Positions 1 to 11,568 of a stretch of 64,000 bases of DNA are shown in pieces. A program made the translations under genes and the position numbers. The notes below the pieces were generated by a model. That model searched no databases and had not been told where the DNA came from. It saw nothing but the letters and a program-made list of their open reading frames with translations. The stretch is from Thuidium tamariscinum (Eukaryota; Streptophyta; Bryopsida; Hypnales; Thuidiaceae): assembly GCA_947034885.2 (NCBI GenBank), contig OX344752.2, forward strand, positions 16,058,001 through 16,122,000, in the 5' to 3' direction. Every line of letters starts with the position of its first letter. Position 1 is the first letter of the stretch.

Positions 1-1418
1 TATTTTTCATTTTCAAATTATTGTCAACCCAACTTTATTATAAAGGTATCAAATTTCTCTAACATATATTATAATTGATGAAATCATCTTTATATAATAC
101 ACTTCAAAACCTACAAACCTTGTCAAGAGTTGTGGAAAGTTCAAACTTAGCCAAAATAGTACTAATTGATTTGCAAAAGGATTTATTGGTGTAATAAAAA
201 TGTTTGAAGTAGGAGATCTTATATGTACCAAAGTTCAAAAGACTATATTTGTGCCAAAATTCAAAAGGCACCTTATTTATACCACAATATACCATAAAAA
301 TATACATTCAACTTTGAAATGTGCTTTCTCATATATAATAGCCAAAAAGTGAAGTAAGTACTTAGTCATATATAGTGCAAACAATGGCTTCTACCTTACT
401 TGAGGAAGTTGGATACTTTCTTTCTTTATACTTCTACAAACAAAGTTGAGAAACATTATTATTTGGATTTTTGACTCTTTCAGATATTTATCAAAGTCTT
501 TTCACTTTATTTTTATATGAATTATTTCATTGGAAAATTTTCACAAAAAAATAGAATTCTTAATTTATAGTAAAATTTACAGTCCAATAATATAATAATG
601 TAGGATTAAAACTCCAATATGATATATAAGTTAAATTGAACTAAATTGTGATTAAAATCTATGTTGCCTACATGACTAAAGAATTTGGTCTTTGAGAAAT
701 TAACCCTTATACAACATTTGATGGCTTAGTGTTGGATACCCCATGAAGGATTGAATGAAAAATCTCTGTGATGCAAAGTATGGATTTTTACTCATTATAA
801 TTTGTACAAGCAAGGCATATAAAATTGATCTGTAAATGGCCCCCTATAATGTAATGTTTGGCAAGCCTTATTGACTATTGATATGGGTTTTTAGATTCAA
901 ACATTCCAAAAGCATTATAAAATAAATATTTATAAAAGATGCACTTTTAACCAAGCCAAACAATCTTGTTTTGGTTTTCTCCTATCAAGATTAAATCCTA
1001 AATACTCAATCATCTACATTGGAGATGTTAAATGTTGTGAAAAGTCAATTGTATCAAATTATGTTTTCTTATGGAAGCTTCACAAAAAACATACTATGTA
1101 TCAATGGTAAGAAAAAAGAATGCACTACATAGAACAATCCTACAATTATAGTATACTAAATTTAATTGTTTATTTTAAAAATTCTAAAATTCTCTTATAA
1201 ACAATAGATGGAACATTTAGTGATAAAAGAAAATAACTTCTTAAATATGAAGAAGATAAAAGAACTTGGCTAGTTGATTACAACTTTTAATCAATTCCCT
1301 TATTCATTAACAAAGTGTACTTTGATAACCAATATTTTTTTCCACAAATTGTTAAATAATCTTGTATTTGACCTTGGAAATGAATAACGCTTCTCCCAAC
1401 TTGCTTAAATGATTGTAG
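1..1418. other. AT-rich left flank, no gene seen
   Basis: Non-coding sequence to the left of element A. All reading frames are short and none shows a recognisable domain or a splice-linked exon series. I see no repeat boundary or RNA gene here. It is the target DNA into which element A inserted. Confidence 0.6.
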
Positions 1419-1428
1419 ATATTGTTAA
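1419..1428. repeat. Target-site duplication of element A, left copy
   Basis: ATATTGTTAA stands directly before the left end of element A. The identical ten bases occur at 39014-39023 directly after its right end. A ten-base match flanking inverted termini is what an integrase-type DDE transposase leaves behind. Confidence 0.9.
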
Positions 1429-1506
1429 CAACGACGCTAGCGTTCGAGCGTGGAGCGGTGAGCTTGTGAGCTGTGAGCGGGAATCTTGTGAGCGGTAAGC
1501 CTGAAC
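1429..1506 (+). repeat. Left terminal inverted repeat and GTGAGC-rich subterminal region of element A
   Basis: It begins CAACGACGCTAGCG and continues with repeated GAGCG, GTGAGC and GTAAGC units. The first ~50 bases match the reverse complement of 38969-39013 with a few differences. Repeated short subterminal words at transposon ends are usually the binding sites of the transposase; that role is inferred here. Confidence 0.8.
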
Positions 1507-2723
1507 AAGACTTTAATGTTCAAAAAGTTGTTATAAAAAGAAATTGGGCCAAAATTATTCCAAATTTTTTCTGAATTTACTGTTTGTATGAAGTTCTGTG
1601 ACCTATTCCCGTGCCCCCCCCTATAACTGTGGATTGTCATGAAAAATTATATTCAGTAGCCATAGATTGTTTAGGGTTTAGGTGTAGGCTTCTAAAGTTG
1701 GGTGCAAAGTGTCAAATAAAAAATTTGATTTACAGTTAAGAACTTGCAGACTGCTTTAGGTATAATGAACTGATCATGTCACTCTTCGAATAGTCAATAG
1801 TATTTTTGGGGGGCTACATAAAATTGAAAAGCAAAATTGAGGCATCTAACTATCCTATAAAAATAGGGATTTGGGACATGTATTGGTACAAGTATACTTG
1901 TAAAGGTTTAATAAACAATTTTCAAGATTAGTATGTTGTGCTACGTGAACCATTGGGGTAGACATTTAACAATTCTTTCTAAAGAAATTTGCTTAGGGTT
2001 TTGGGTTTAGGGTATGAATGTGGCTTGAGGGTGTCATTACATAGCACATGTAAATAGTTGCTCAAATTAGTTGAAAAAGACACAAAGAACTTCATTGTAA
2101 AAGATACAAAATATATCCTATAAAGAAATAACAAAAGAAGTGATGAAAGTGAGAACTTCAATGGATGAGAGGAATGGAAAAAAAATAGGAAGTCAAATAA
2201 AAATGAAGAAATAAAACACAATTGGAAATTCAAAAGAATCCTTACGGAAGTAGAGGGAAAAAAAAGGCAAAGGTGTAGAAATGGGTTCAAAATGGAAAAA
2301 ATGGGGAGATTTTTTGTTTAATGGAGGGTAAATGGAAACAATCAAAGAAAATTGAAAAGAAAATACTCAACAAATGCATATCCAAAATTAAAACCAAATA
2401 ATGATGGTGGAGGGGGAAAAAAGACAAGAGAAAAGGAATTCCGTTTTTGGGTAAAATGGAATACAAAGGTTTAAGAAATAATTGAGGAAAAAAAATGTGT
2501 TTCATATACACATGTGCATTATCATGATGAGATATACAATTTGAACTTGTACATATTCAATTCAAAAAATTATCCCACATTTCCCTTACTTTTGGGGGTT
2601 TAGGGTCCTGCATTTAGTGGTAAATATATTTCCTTCTATTCCATTATCTTCATATGATTTCATGCAGAGAATATGTCCGCTGATACAATATGGATGAGAT
2701 ACATTGAAAATAAGAAGCTATGA
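1507..2723. other. Element A left subterminal region, no gene
   Basis: AT-rich DNA between the left terminal repeat and the 3' end of the transposase gene. It holds the 3' flank of that minus-strand gene. Telomere-like words (GGGTTTAGGG) occur near 1995-2010 and 2597-2606. I see no ORF with a recognisable product. Confidence 0.5.
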
Positions 2724-5700
2724 CTATTTCGAAACTATAATGATCCCTGCACGGACTAGGAGTACCTTCAACTCATTGAAGCTATAACTAGGTGCATGAA
2801 TGAATTTATCATCATGAATATCCATCTTGCAGAAATACCTGTACAAATAGTACAAGTGCTTGCAATTCACGTATTGTGCTCGTCCTCCAATAGCAGATAC
2901 AACCATGTTCACAAAGTCTGGGCATGTACACGTAGGGAACATACCCATTGTCACTCGATAAACGTTTTTTGTAGATTCCATCCCAGTTTCCAAAACTACT
3001 ATTGCACCAAGTCCTGGGAAAGGGAGAAGGGTCACTTCTACTATTTGTCCTCTAATATTCCCAACACTCTCCCATTTGTTTCGTTGCTCTACAGTTGGGG
3101 CATTTGCAAGTCTCCTAATAGTTCGGTTGTTTCTCACTGTTGAATGTACATCCGCATTCGGTGGAGATGGTTGGTCAAGAAGGAAAGGCGTGAAAATCTT
3201 AGACATGGTAAAGAGCTTACGTAGTGACAATATCGGCTTCTCTTGGAGACGGAAGCCTGCATGCTGCAACAACAAGGTCTCTTCTCGATTGAGGTTTGTT
3301 CCACTCAAAATAGGCCAAACCTCTGGCACCTCTGGCCAATCAATGATCCACTTCCGCTTGGTACCTTTGACACATCGTTCAATGTCATCCCAACAAAACC
3401 AGAAGTCTACCACCACCTCCCGTTTAGTACCATACTCTTCTTTTCTACCACGATACGTGGGAGTAGGGGTTCCCTTTTTTCCCTTCGAAATCCTACAAGT
3501 ACATTTGATGTTGGATGTTCGTTGCTGAGCTGAACATCTAGCATTTGATTTGTGATTGATCCTAGCAATGTGCCACTTTGATCTGTCACAGTCACTTTCA
3601 AATGCTACAGTCACAAATTGAAAGCGATTTACCTCACTTTGTGATGCATTGACCTCCAATGGCTCTTCTACTATCTTAGTTGACCTTGTTCAAACACGCG
3701 GTTGGGAGAAGTTCATCTTATCTGGTCTATGAGAATCTCCAGCATCACCAATAGGCACATCCAACTTTCGCTTAGTGCTTCCAAATATTTCTTCTCCTTC
3801 TAAATGTGGTACTCGAGTTCCTACACCATGAGCTTCTGGTAATGTGTTCAACGCTTCTGCTATTTTCTTAGGGCATCCGCTAAGTCTTGCAGCTCTCAAC
3901 TTCAATTCCCCCTTCGATGGGCCTGAACCAGATGCGTGTCCTTTGAGATATGCATGGTAGTTCATCATTTGCATCCAAGCGCGAATACTATCATCACAAG
4001 TAGCGTCAAACAAATTGTTTGCGCGTTTTCCGGACATTTGCAGCCACTTGTTATGAATTGTTTCCGATAAATTACAGAAAGGCAAGTCTGTCATCTCTTC
4101 CAAACTCAATCCCTGAAATTTTAGTGATATGAATTAGCGACACAATATTCATCAAAATAAAGATTCAAGATTGCATCCTTGCCCTCCAAATAATCTAAAT
4201 GTGGGTGTTGTACAGTTTGCAAGATAAATGAAGATTGAAAATCCCAACGAATAGACGTACAGAATTCTTTAGAAGTGATAAATATGCAAACTGGTATTAT
4301 TTTGAGGCAACCAATATAATTCCGTCGGATCCGACGGAACCACATCTGTGCCCTCAAAGCAATCCCATTTCACATACTTCAGATACTAAAAAGAATTTTA
4401 TAGGAAATTTCTACTGCTCTATACTGACCAACAAATATTGGAATACAAAGACTGAGTCCTTGTAATTGTAAGTTGAATTACATACCTTCCACATTTGATA
4501 GCAAATATAAAAACAAACTACAGACAAATCATTATTTTGCGTACCATTGTCATAAAGCCTCCCCATTGTAAATATCGAAAATGCCAGAATGCCAGCCAAT
4601 GCTCTAAGTGATGAAGAGACTCTTCGCTTGCAGCTCCAGATGACAACCACCATGACCGGATTGCAAGATAGCGTGTCTCTGCTTCATCCATGGTCTTGGA
4701 TTCTTTGTATTGCTTGCACAGCATATTGTGTTGGTGTTGGAATGCTTGCTTTATGTGTTTCTGAGTGTGCTTGATAAGAGAAGAAATCCAATGCAACAAG
4801 CATGTCCTCTCTCGATTTTGCATCACTTCATGCGGGGAACCACTGCCATAGACAATACGTACTGCATTCCAGTTAGCCATTGCATTGTCTACCATGAAGC
4901 CCTTAAAGTTTGTGTCAGGGACACCATGATTAGTCATGACAGCATTCAAACTCCTCCAGAATTGTACTTGAACTTCCGTATCTTCAGACTGCATGTCACA
5001 TACTGCAATGGTCATCACTTTCTTGTATTGTGCATCATACACGTGGCAAGCCATCGTGGTCCAGTCCTTCACGCGCTTCACGTGGTCAAACATCATCCAC
5101 GCATTGTGAAGATCACCTTGAGGTTGCATGCACTTGACGAGGTCCACTCCACTTCCAAGTCCTTCGGTCAGCATTTTGAATATGTACACTTTTTCCTTGC
5201 CTTGGCCTGGGAAAACGCTGTCGTGGATGAATTCAAACTTGGATTCTTTCTTCATAGTCATGATGTTGTCGATAACACCTCCTTGATTGTTTGTGCGGAA
5301 AGAAGAGATGACATTCCGTATACTAGGACTACTTAAAACTTGGAAGCGGTCCATGACCTCTTCCATCTCTTCTCCCTTAAGCAACTCCTTCTCTCCCTTT
5401 CCGTAGTGAAATAGATGATTTGTCAAGAAGTCTTTGCTAGCAGACAATGCAATAGCAGAGTTTGTAGCCGTTGGAGTTTTAGACACTTGTTCTTCAATGA
5501 GTTTGCTAATCTCCTTGGCGGAGTCTCTATACATGCCTTTAGCTACCGGATGAGTATGACTTCCAAAGTGAATAGCGGCTCTACTCATTTCGGGATTATC
5601 ACTGTAGCAGTAGTAAATCCTAGCGTCACACATGCCAATGCAACTAGGTATATTTTTGCAGACTTTGCAAATAAGCCTACAATCTTTAGGAGGACCTTCT

Positions 5701-6704
5701 CCTATTACAAAAGGAAAAATAGTAGACCCTATCCACTCTGTTTCATTCTTTCTAGAAGCCCTCTTCAAGTACTCACACTCAGTATTCTCACAAACAAGAT
5801 GACCAACGCAGTATGACTTACGAAACTTCAGATTGTCTGCGTTGTGGATGTTTGTTGTCACAAGCTTGCACCAAGGATGTCCGTCATAACGCTTATCCAT
5901 TCCCTCCAGGTTCTTGACAGCTGAGGAAGAAGATGAGGAGCGACAAGGTGGTAACTCAAAAATGGAGTCCCCGTTGTATGCAGGTGGTAGAAACGCTACC
6001 CGATGATGTTTCATGGTATTCAGGTCTACTGTAGACAATTCACTCCTAGAACGATGAAGAGTAGAAAGTCTGTGGAGACAATCCATAATACTGACCGACC
6101 TCACAGTATTTGATTGTGGCAAAGGACTAGGAAGATAAGACTGAGAAATAAAACTACCTTCCATTTTCCTATCAGAGTGAGGGGTGGCCTTTTCACTTGA
6201 ATCAGTTATAATCATGGAGGGTTTAGGGTTAAGAGACGAGGGTAGGAACTCTCCTTTCGAATCGCTAGATAAATCTACAATAGTATCCAACTTCTCTACC
6301 TTCACAAGAACATCATTTTCTTTTGTAGCAAACATTGGGAGATGACTGCGAGCAGGACTTGGTATAGATGCCTTAGCCGTAGATGGCATGTCCACTGTTG
6401 AGTTGGCAGAGTGGCGACTTCCTATTTCAATTGACAAAGGATGCATTGGTAGAGGGAGACCATACACTCTATAATTTCCACAACCCAAGGACCAACAATG
6501 TCCTCCTTCACATAGTGACTTCACAAGAGGACTAGATTGCAGCAATTCACCTACCTCAGACTTTCTCTCTTCCTCAATATAGACAGATGACTCAACGAAC
6601 TTGAACCTCACATGAAGATAGTGGCTGAAAACAGTAGTGTACCTTTTTTCATCAAGTGGGAAGACTAAGGGAACCTCGTGACCATCTACACGTATAGAAG
6701 CCAT
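2724..6704 (-). pseudogene. MULE-like SWIM zinc-finger transposase of element A (one in-frame stop)
   Basis: Two exons on the minus strand: 6704-4545 (720 codons, starting MASIRVDGHE) and 4112-2724. The intron at 4544-4113 has donor GTACGC and acceptor TTTCAG. Exon 1 carries a SUMO-interacting-like motif (IVDLSSDS) near residue 140, then a WRKY/GCM1-type Cys/His region with CVGHLVC. The DDE-type core follows: first Asp in MFDHVK, second Asp in GFMVDNAMANWNAV, then CLLHW and a Trp-rich stretch. Exon 2 ends in a SWIM finger, CTCPDF followed by NCKH. The family cuts and pastes DNA by binding terminal repeats in the nucleus. The start is the ATG shared with the copy in element B; exon 1 is exactly the same length in both. 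An in-frame TGA (3690-3692) interrupts exon 2 before the SWIM finger, so the product would be truncated. The core is otherwise open, so inactivation looks recent. Confidence 0.88.
4320..4339. repeat. Perfect 20-bp palindrome in the transposase intron of element A
   Basis: TTCCGTCGGATCCGACGGAA lies inside the only intron of the transposase gene. Its core TCGGATCCGA recurs six more times (one with a mismatch) in the introns of the other gene of element A. Element B has a matching site at the same place in its own transposase intron (20254-20271). Confidence 0.85.
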
Positions 6705-7458
6705 TTTTTTAGCAATAGACCAATCCAATCCAATACTACAAAAGGAGACTCCACTAAGAGTATTTAGAATTCATAAGGAAGAGTTTTTGGCAAGAAGGGG
6801 TCACGGCAGTCACCACAAATGATTTATGTGTCAAGAACAAGGGAGCTTATTACTATGACTATGAAGTTCAATGCTGGTAGGAGCTACTTTCTCATTGTTA
6901 ACGTCCGTTATTGAAGCCGCCACTTAGTGCAAATTTGAAATAGTATTGTTCTTAATTACTAATTTATGGGACATTCTATTAATGCTTTCAATTTTGAAAG
7001 AGCGACATCTTTATATAGGAATAATATTGAAATTTTAAATATTATAAAGTACTTGTATGCTTCTTGTACCTTGAAGTGTGTCACATTCAGTTCTGAAATA
7101 GTACTTAGATTAACTAATTCAAGTCTTTGGATTCTATGACAGCGAATACATGCGTAGTTGATTCATTCCCGATTTGGCGGCGCACGGAAATATCATTGTT
7201 GGACTTCATTGATGTGCAGTTTAGGCTGCCGGCATGCGAAATGACGGCAAATGAAGGACGTTGGCAAAGACGGCACATTTATGAGTATTGGATACAAATC
7301 TGGACAGAGAAACATAGTACCGCTGAATGTGTATTTAAGGGCCCCTTTCACATCTGAAGCCTATTTATCCTCCCCTGCACCAACAATGTTCATTTAAAGT
7401 TGTCTTGCTTGTTGTCTCAGAGGTTGTTTTCTTACGTAGTTCAGGACTTTGATGCTTT
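6705..7458. promoter_or_regulatory. Divergent intergenic region between the two genes of element A
   Basis: This ~750-bp gap lies between the start of the minus-strand transposase and the first exon of the plus-strand gene, so it should hold both promoters. A TATTTAAG word at about 7330-7337 is a plausible TATA box for the plus-strand gene, about 120 bases before the chosen ATG. No coding exon is convincing here. The promoter role is inferred from gene layout. Confidence 0.45.
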
Positions 7459-7770
7459 ATGCTTATGCTCTTAGAGGGCCACACTTCTATTGTTGATAAC
7501 TCACAGCCTGTTAGAAAGAGGAGAAAGCGAAGATTGTTTCATTTTTCTTCCAATAGAGAACTTCGTAGGGCTAGGATGACATGGGCTAAGAGGACTCTCT
7601 CTAAGTCGAGCGACTCAGGAGCTGTTGATACTCGGAAGACTCTTCGTTTCGAAGGCGGAGCGAGCGGTGAATCTATAATTGCTGTACACAAGGATGTGGA
7701 GGCGGGGCATGGCGATTTCAACCCCAATTTGGAGGCTCACGAATCTGGACCTACAGATGAAGTTGAGAAT

Positions 7771-8930
7771 GTAAGAAACTTGTAGTCTATTCCAACTCCT
7801 TCACCATTCATTGCCTTTCATGTTCTGGACATTTTCTTCATTTAAGGATGAAAATAGGACGCATAATAGACTAGTTAAGTCTATTCTCTACAGAATTCTT
7901 CATTGTCATTAAAATTGATAACGCTGACATGCTTTCAATTCAAAGAGTAGTATTTACAATTAAACCTTGTAGGAAACTAGGATATAGAGATCCAAAATTA
8001 CAGTGAGAAAGCTCCACAGGAAATTAGTGGGCACTTCCAAGTTCCTCTAAATTGAAGTAAAATACATAAGTAGAAGTTTTTGACTACACCACGTTCATGT
8101 AAGAGGAGCTGTCGTAGACTAATCTTCTATATGAATTTAGATGTAAGAAGGTTAGACCAAGTACTCATATAGCAAAGGAACTAGGTTATTCAATTTCAGT
8201 AGCAAATATAGGACAATACACAATACTGAAAAGAATTTTCTGGAAGTCACTTTCTCTTACAATGATTGTCTCCCTATTCATTTCCAAATCTATAAGGTCA
8301 CTTTTTCTTTAATGGAGTACATTGTAATGAAGTGTTTTGAAGATGCCACTTTTATGGGTTGCTGAAAGCACATGTTCTGTATTTTCTCCTTCAATGAGTT
8401 TTTTGGGTTTAGGGTGATGAGTCTTAAACAATGTTCATTTTAAATACCTGCAGATTGATTAGGACAATAATGATAGATTGTATTACAAAGTTTGAACATG
8501 CTACCACTTGCTTCAACATTTCTTGCCAATAGATGGGTTCCAAGGAATACAGAATTCTAAAACCTTAAGAGGATAGACACGAAGGTCAAAGTATTGTGAG
8601 TTACCATGTAACTAGTTCTATTGTTAAGAGCTTCTCCTGTAGTCTATCATTTTATGCTAAACCCTCAACGCAACAAACTTTCGCTTAGTGATTCAAGGCC
8701 TCGTGGTAGTGAATTATGCCTAATGAGTTATGCTTCCGAAGCATACAGAAATTGCTGGGTGGGAAGTACTGTGCTTGGGTTACTTGTTGGCGCTATGAGG
8801 AAGACTACAAATCAGTCAAATTTTATAGCAAGAAGACGGAGAATGCAAACTCAGTAAATCAAAATCTACTCATTCAGTATGACTCTGTCTAGTAATCAAA
8901 GTCATGAAGGAGCAAGAGTCGGTCAAAATT
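7771..8930. other. Intron 1 of the element A ParB-methyltransferase gene, left part
   Basis: AT-rich sequence following the GTAAGA donor at 7771. There is one telomere-like word (GGGTTTAGGG) near 8404. No exon is supported here by comparison with element B. Confidence 0.45.
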
Positions 8931-9660
8931 TCTCACTAGAAGAAAACAGTCTTTTTTTGGACACGTTTTGATAGACATGTTGATGTTGGATTAGACATCC
9001 TCTATGTCCACACGGATGTCCAAATACATCGCGTTAAAAAAAACATCAGCCAGACATCAAAAAAAACACGCAGACATGAACATGTCAAGGGCTAGACATC
9101 CAAAAAAACACCGGTCAACGGGGTCCTAAAAGAGTGCCATGTGGCTGGAAATTTAGCGCCACGTAGGCACGGGCAGTCAGCTAGGATTTTTTTTCATCCA
9201 TCTAGATTTTGTTGACGTGGCATCTGCCACATCAACTCATTTGGGGGTCAAACTGGGGTGACGTGGCAGATTTTTAAATGTGCGGGCGCTGTCTTTTGAG
9301 CTTTTCGGGGGGGGTTTCTATGATGTCTACAAAGACATCTTTATGTCTCAAAGACATCATTAGAGACATCTATGTGTTTCATATGATGTTCATCTCCGTG
9401 CATGTGGTATAGGCAAGGATACAAATATATTGACATATAATGTCCTGTAAGACTTCAACATTGTAGTAGCAGATATAATATTTGAGATATACACATTTAT
9501 AGAGACATCAATATGGACATTATAATATCTTGCAATGTCAACTTTGATGGCATCATGAACGTCTATTAAAATATTTAGTACAAATCAAACAAACAAAATA
9601 ATGTCACATTGGACATTTGTGTGATTAAATGCATAATTTAGAATGACACTAATATATCTA

Positions 9661-9890
9661 CTAGTCACACATATTCTACATAATGCACATGTATGTTATA
9701 ATGTCTACTACAACATATGTAACAATGCAAATATAATGTCCAACACAACATGCCATACACAGTACATTGTATACAATAAGCATACACCATATAAAATACA
9801 CCATACATTGTACACCATATAAATACATCATACATAGTATGCTATACATTGTAATCCATATATAATACACCATATATGGCAACTATGTTG
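9661..9890. repeat. Degenerate ACACCATATAAATAC-type minisatellite
   Basis: Imperfect tandem words of the form CATACA, ACCATATA and ACATTGTA fill this part of the CACTA-type element. An ORF in it is low-complexity and not a gene. Confidence 0.5.
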
Positions 9891-10127
9891 TATGGCTTGA
9901 AAAACCATTTATTATATGAATATTTTGACATGAGAAGGCAAGATATTTATACTAATGGGGTGCTAGGAGGAAAGACAAACCATATGGGATTTTCCTAGTG
10001 CAACAGGTTGTAAACCTTGTCTATTTGGACATCTCAAATGACGTTTGAATTGATATTGCAAAAAATATCTTTATGTCTTAATTGATGTTTCAATTGATAT
10101 CTCAGTTGACACCTTAAAAACAATTTT

Positions 10128-10215
10128 TTTTTTGGCACAAATGAAACGGAATTTCGTTGCAAGGAAACAAAAACAAAACTAGCCAGCCACAATTGGCCTG
10201 GCTAGGGACACAACG
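10128..10215 (-). mobile_element. Truncated LINE/SINE 3' tail, reversed
   Basis: An 88-bp insert starts with a poly-T run and is flanked by near-identical direct repeats of about 19 bp (ACACCTTAAAAACAATTTT at 10109-10127; a one-base longer form at 10216-10235). Read in reverse it has a CCAGGCC...GGCTGG hairpin, then TTTCCTTGCAACGAAATT, then poly-A. A related tail occurs at 23797-23887. Long target repeats plus poly-A indicate target-primed retroposition. Confidence 0.65.
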
Positions 10216-10842
10216 ACACCCTTAAAAACAATTTTAAAAGCCTCACATGGCAGCAAAGTGTGCTTAAATTTAGATAATTTAAAAAAATAAACTAGCATCA
10301 TTAAAATGGAATATTTCAAGTTATTTATAATGAAGGGTAGGTGATAATAGATAGCTTTACCTATTATTTTTTTTCTAAAATAGGGTTGCCAAAAGGTCTC
10401 CCAAAATTTGAAGTTTTATGAACTATAATAAATTTGGATTTAAGAAACTAAGGGGTTAGATTCTATGAGTTGGGTTGGATGTAGAGAGAAGTCAAGCTAC
10501 CAATTTTAGTGATAGTTAATGACAAGTGACAAGTAATCTATTGATTGGAAAAAAAATCTTCTTCCAAGTGAAATGGTATTGATGTGGGTAACTTTCAATA
10601 TTAATGCAAATATTTAACAATATAGTACTAATGCAATACTGAATCAATATAGAAGAAGACAAGCATAAATGAAATATTGTAGCTACCATAAATGAATATT
10701 GTCCAGTGGCTTAGTAAACAATACCACAACTTGGATAATAAAAATTATATGTTTAAGCATTGCAAAATATCTTTAATTTGATATTGAAAGTATGATTTTT
10801 ATGAATAATTGCAGTAATGCACATTCGTAAAATTGGTGTATA

Positions 10843-11568
10843 GGGTCGTTGCAAGAAACACTTACTGGTTTTGTCTCAAAATGGCTCAAAATTAGTGAGT
10901 CCTATGAGTCATGTGACTTTTGGAATAAATTTTTTTTTAATTGAAAAAAATATGGATAATTTGAAGAGCAATGAGAACATCATGTCTCTTGAAATTGAGA
11001 CCTAAGAAATTTTTTCTCTAAATGTTATAGACAATGGAAAATACAATGAAAATAGCTCTTTTTTCACTAATTTGGTAAAAATAGTAAATAACTGAAAAAA
11101 ATGAAAATGAAAAATCTATTTTTTTTCCAAGTAAAGGTCTTTCTTTTCCAACAAATTTCATCTTTGGAAAAAATAAATTTTATTCTCCACACTTGCACAA
11201 AGTCATCCACTTTGACAACATGTGGAGGTTGAATAGTATAGTATTTTCAAAAAATCTCCTTGTGGTATTGTGTAACTTTAGGTGAGGTCCTTGCATGCCA
11301 ATTTTCAGCTCAAAATTTGCATTTTTGGGTCAAAAATAGGACTAAACCCCCCAAAATGGCCAAAGTAGACACCCAATTGGGGGCAATTTAAAAATAGTAA
11401 AATAATTTTGAAAAAATTGAAAAAATTACACAAACTGTAAAACTTTTGTAAGCACCTTCATTTCAAGTTTTAAGTCAAATGAACAAAAGATGCAAAAGTT
11501 ATGAGCAAAAAACTACCTCCTAAAGGTCAAGGGGACAAAAAAAGGACAAGTGTTTCTTGCAATCACCC
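10843..11568. mobile_element. MITE with GATTGCAAGAAACACTT-type ends, nested in the CACTA element
   Basis: Left end GGGTCGTTGCAAGAAACACTT matches the reverse complement of the right end GGGTGATTGCAAGAAACACTT. TATA stands on each side as the likely target duplication. It is non-coding. Related elements are at 44100-44842, 46387-47794, 51283-52760 and 51633-52370. Confidence 0.6.

Noticed and set aside
4710..5336. Long plus-strand ORF
   Set aside because: It lies antisense to the DDE core of the transposase and has no domain; it is a shadow frame.
7127..7357. 76-codon plus-strand ORF upstream of exon 1 in element A
   Set aside because: No counterpart in element B, no domain, and it lies in the likely promoter region.
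9676..9882. 68-codon minus-strand ORF
   Set aside because: It is a translated minisatellite of low complexity.
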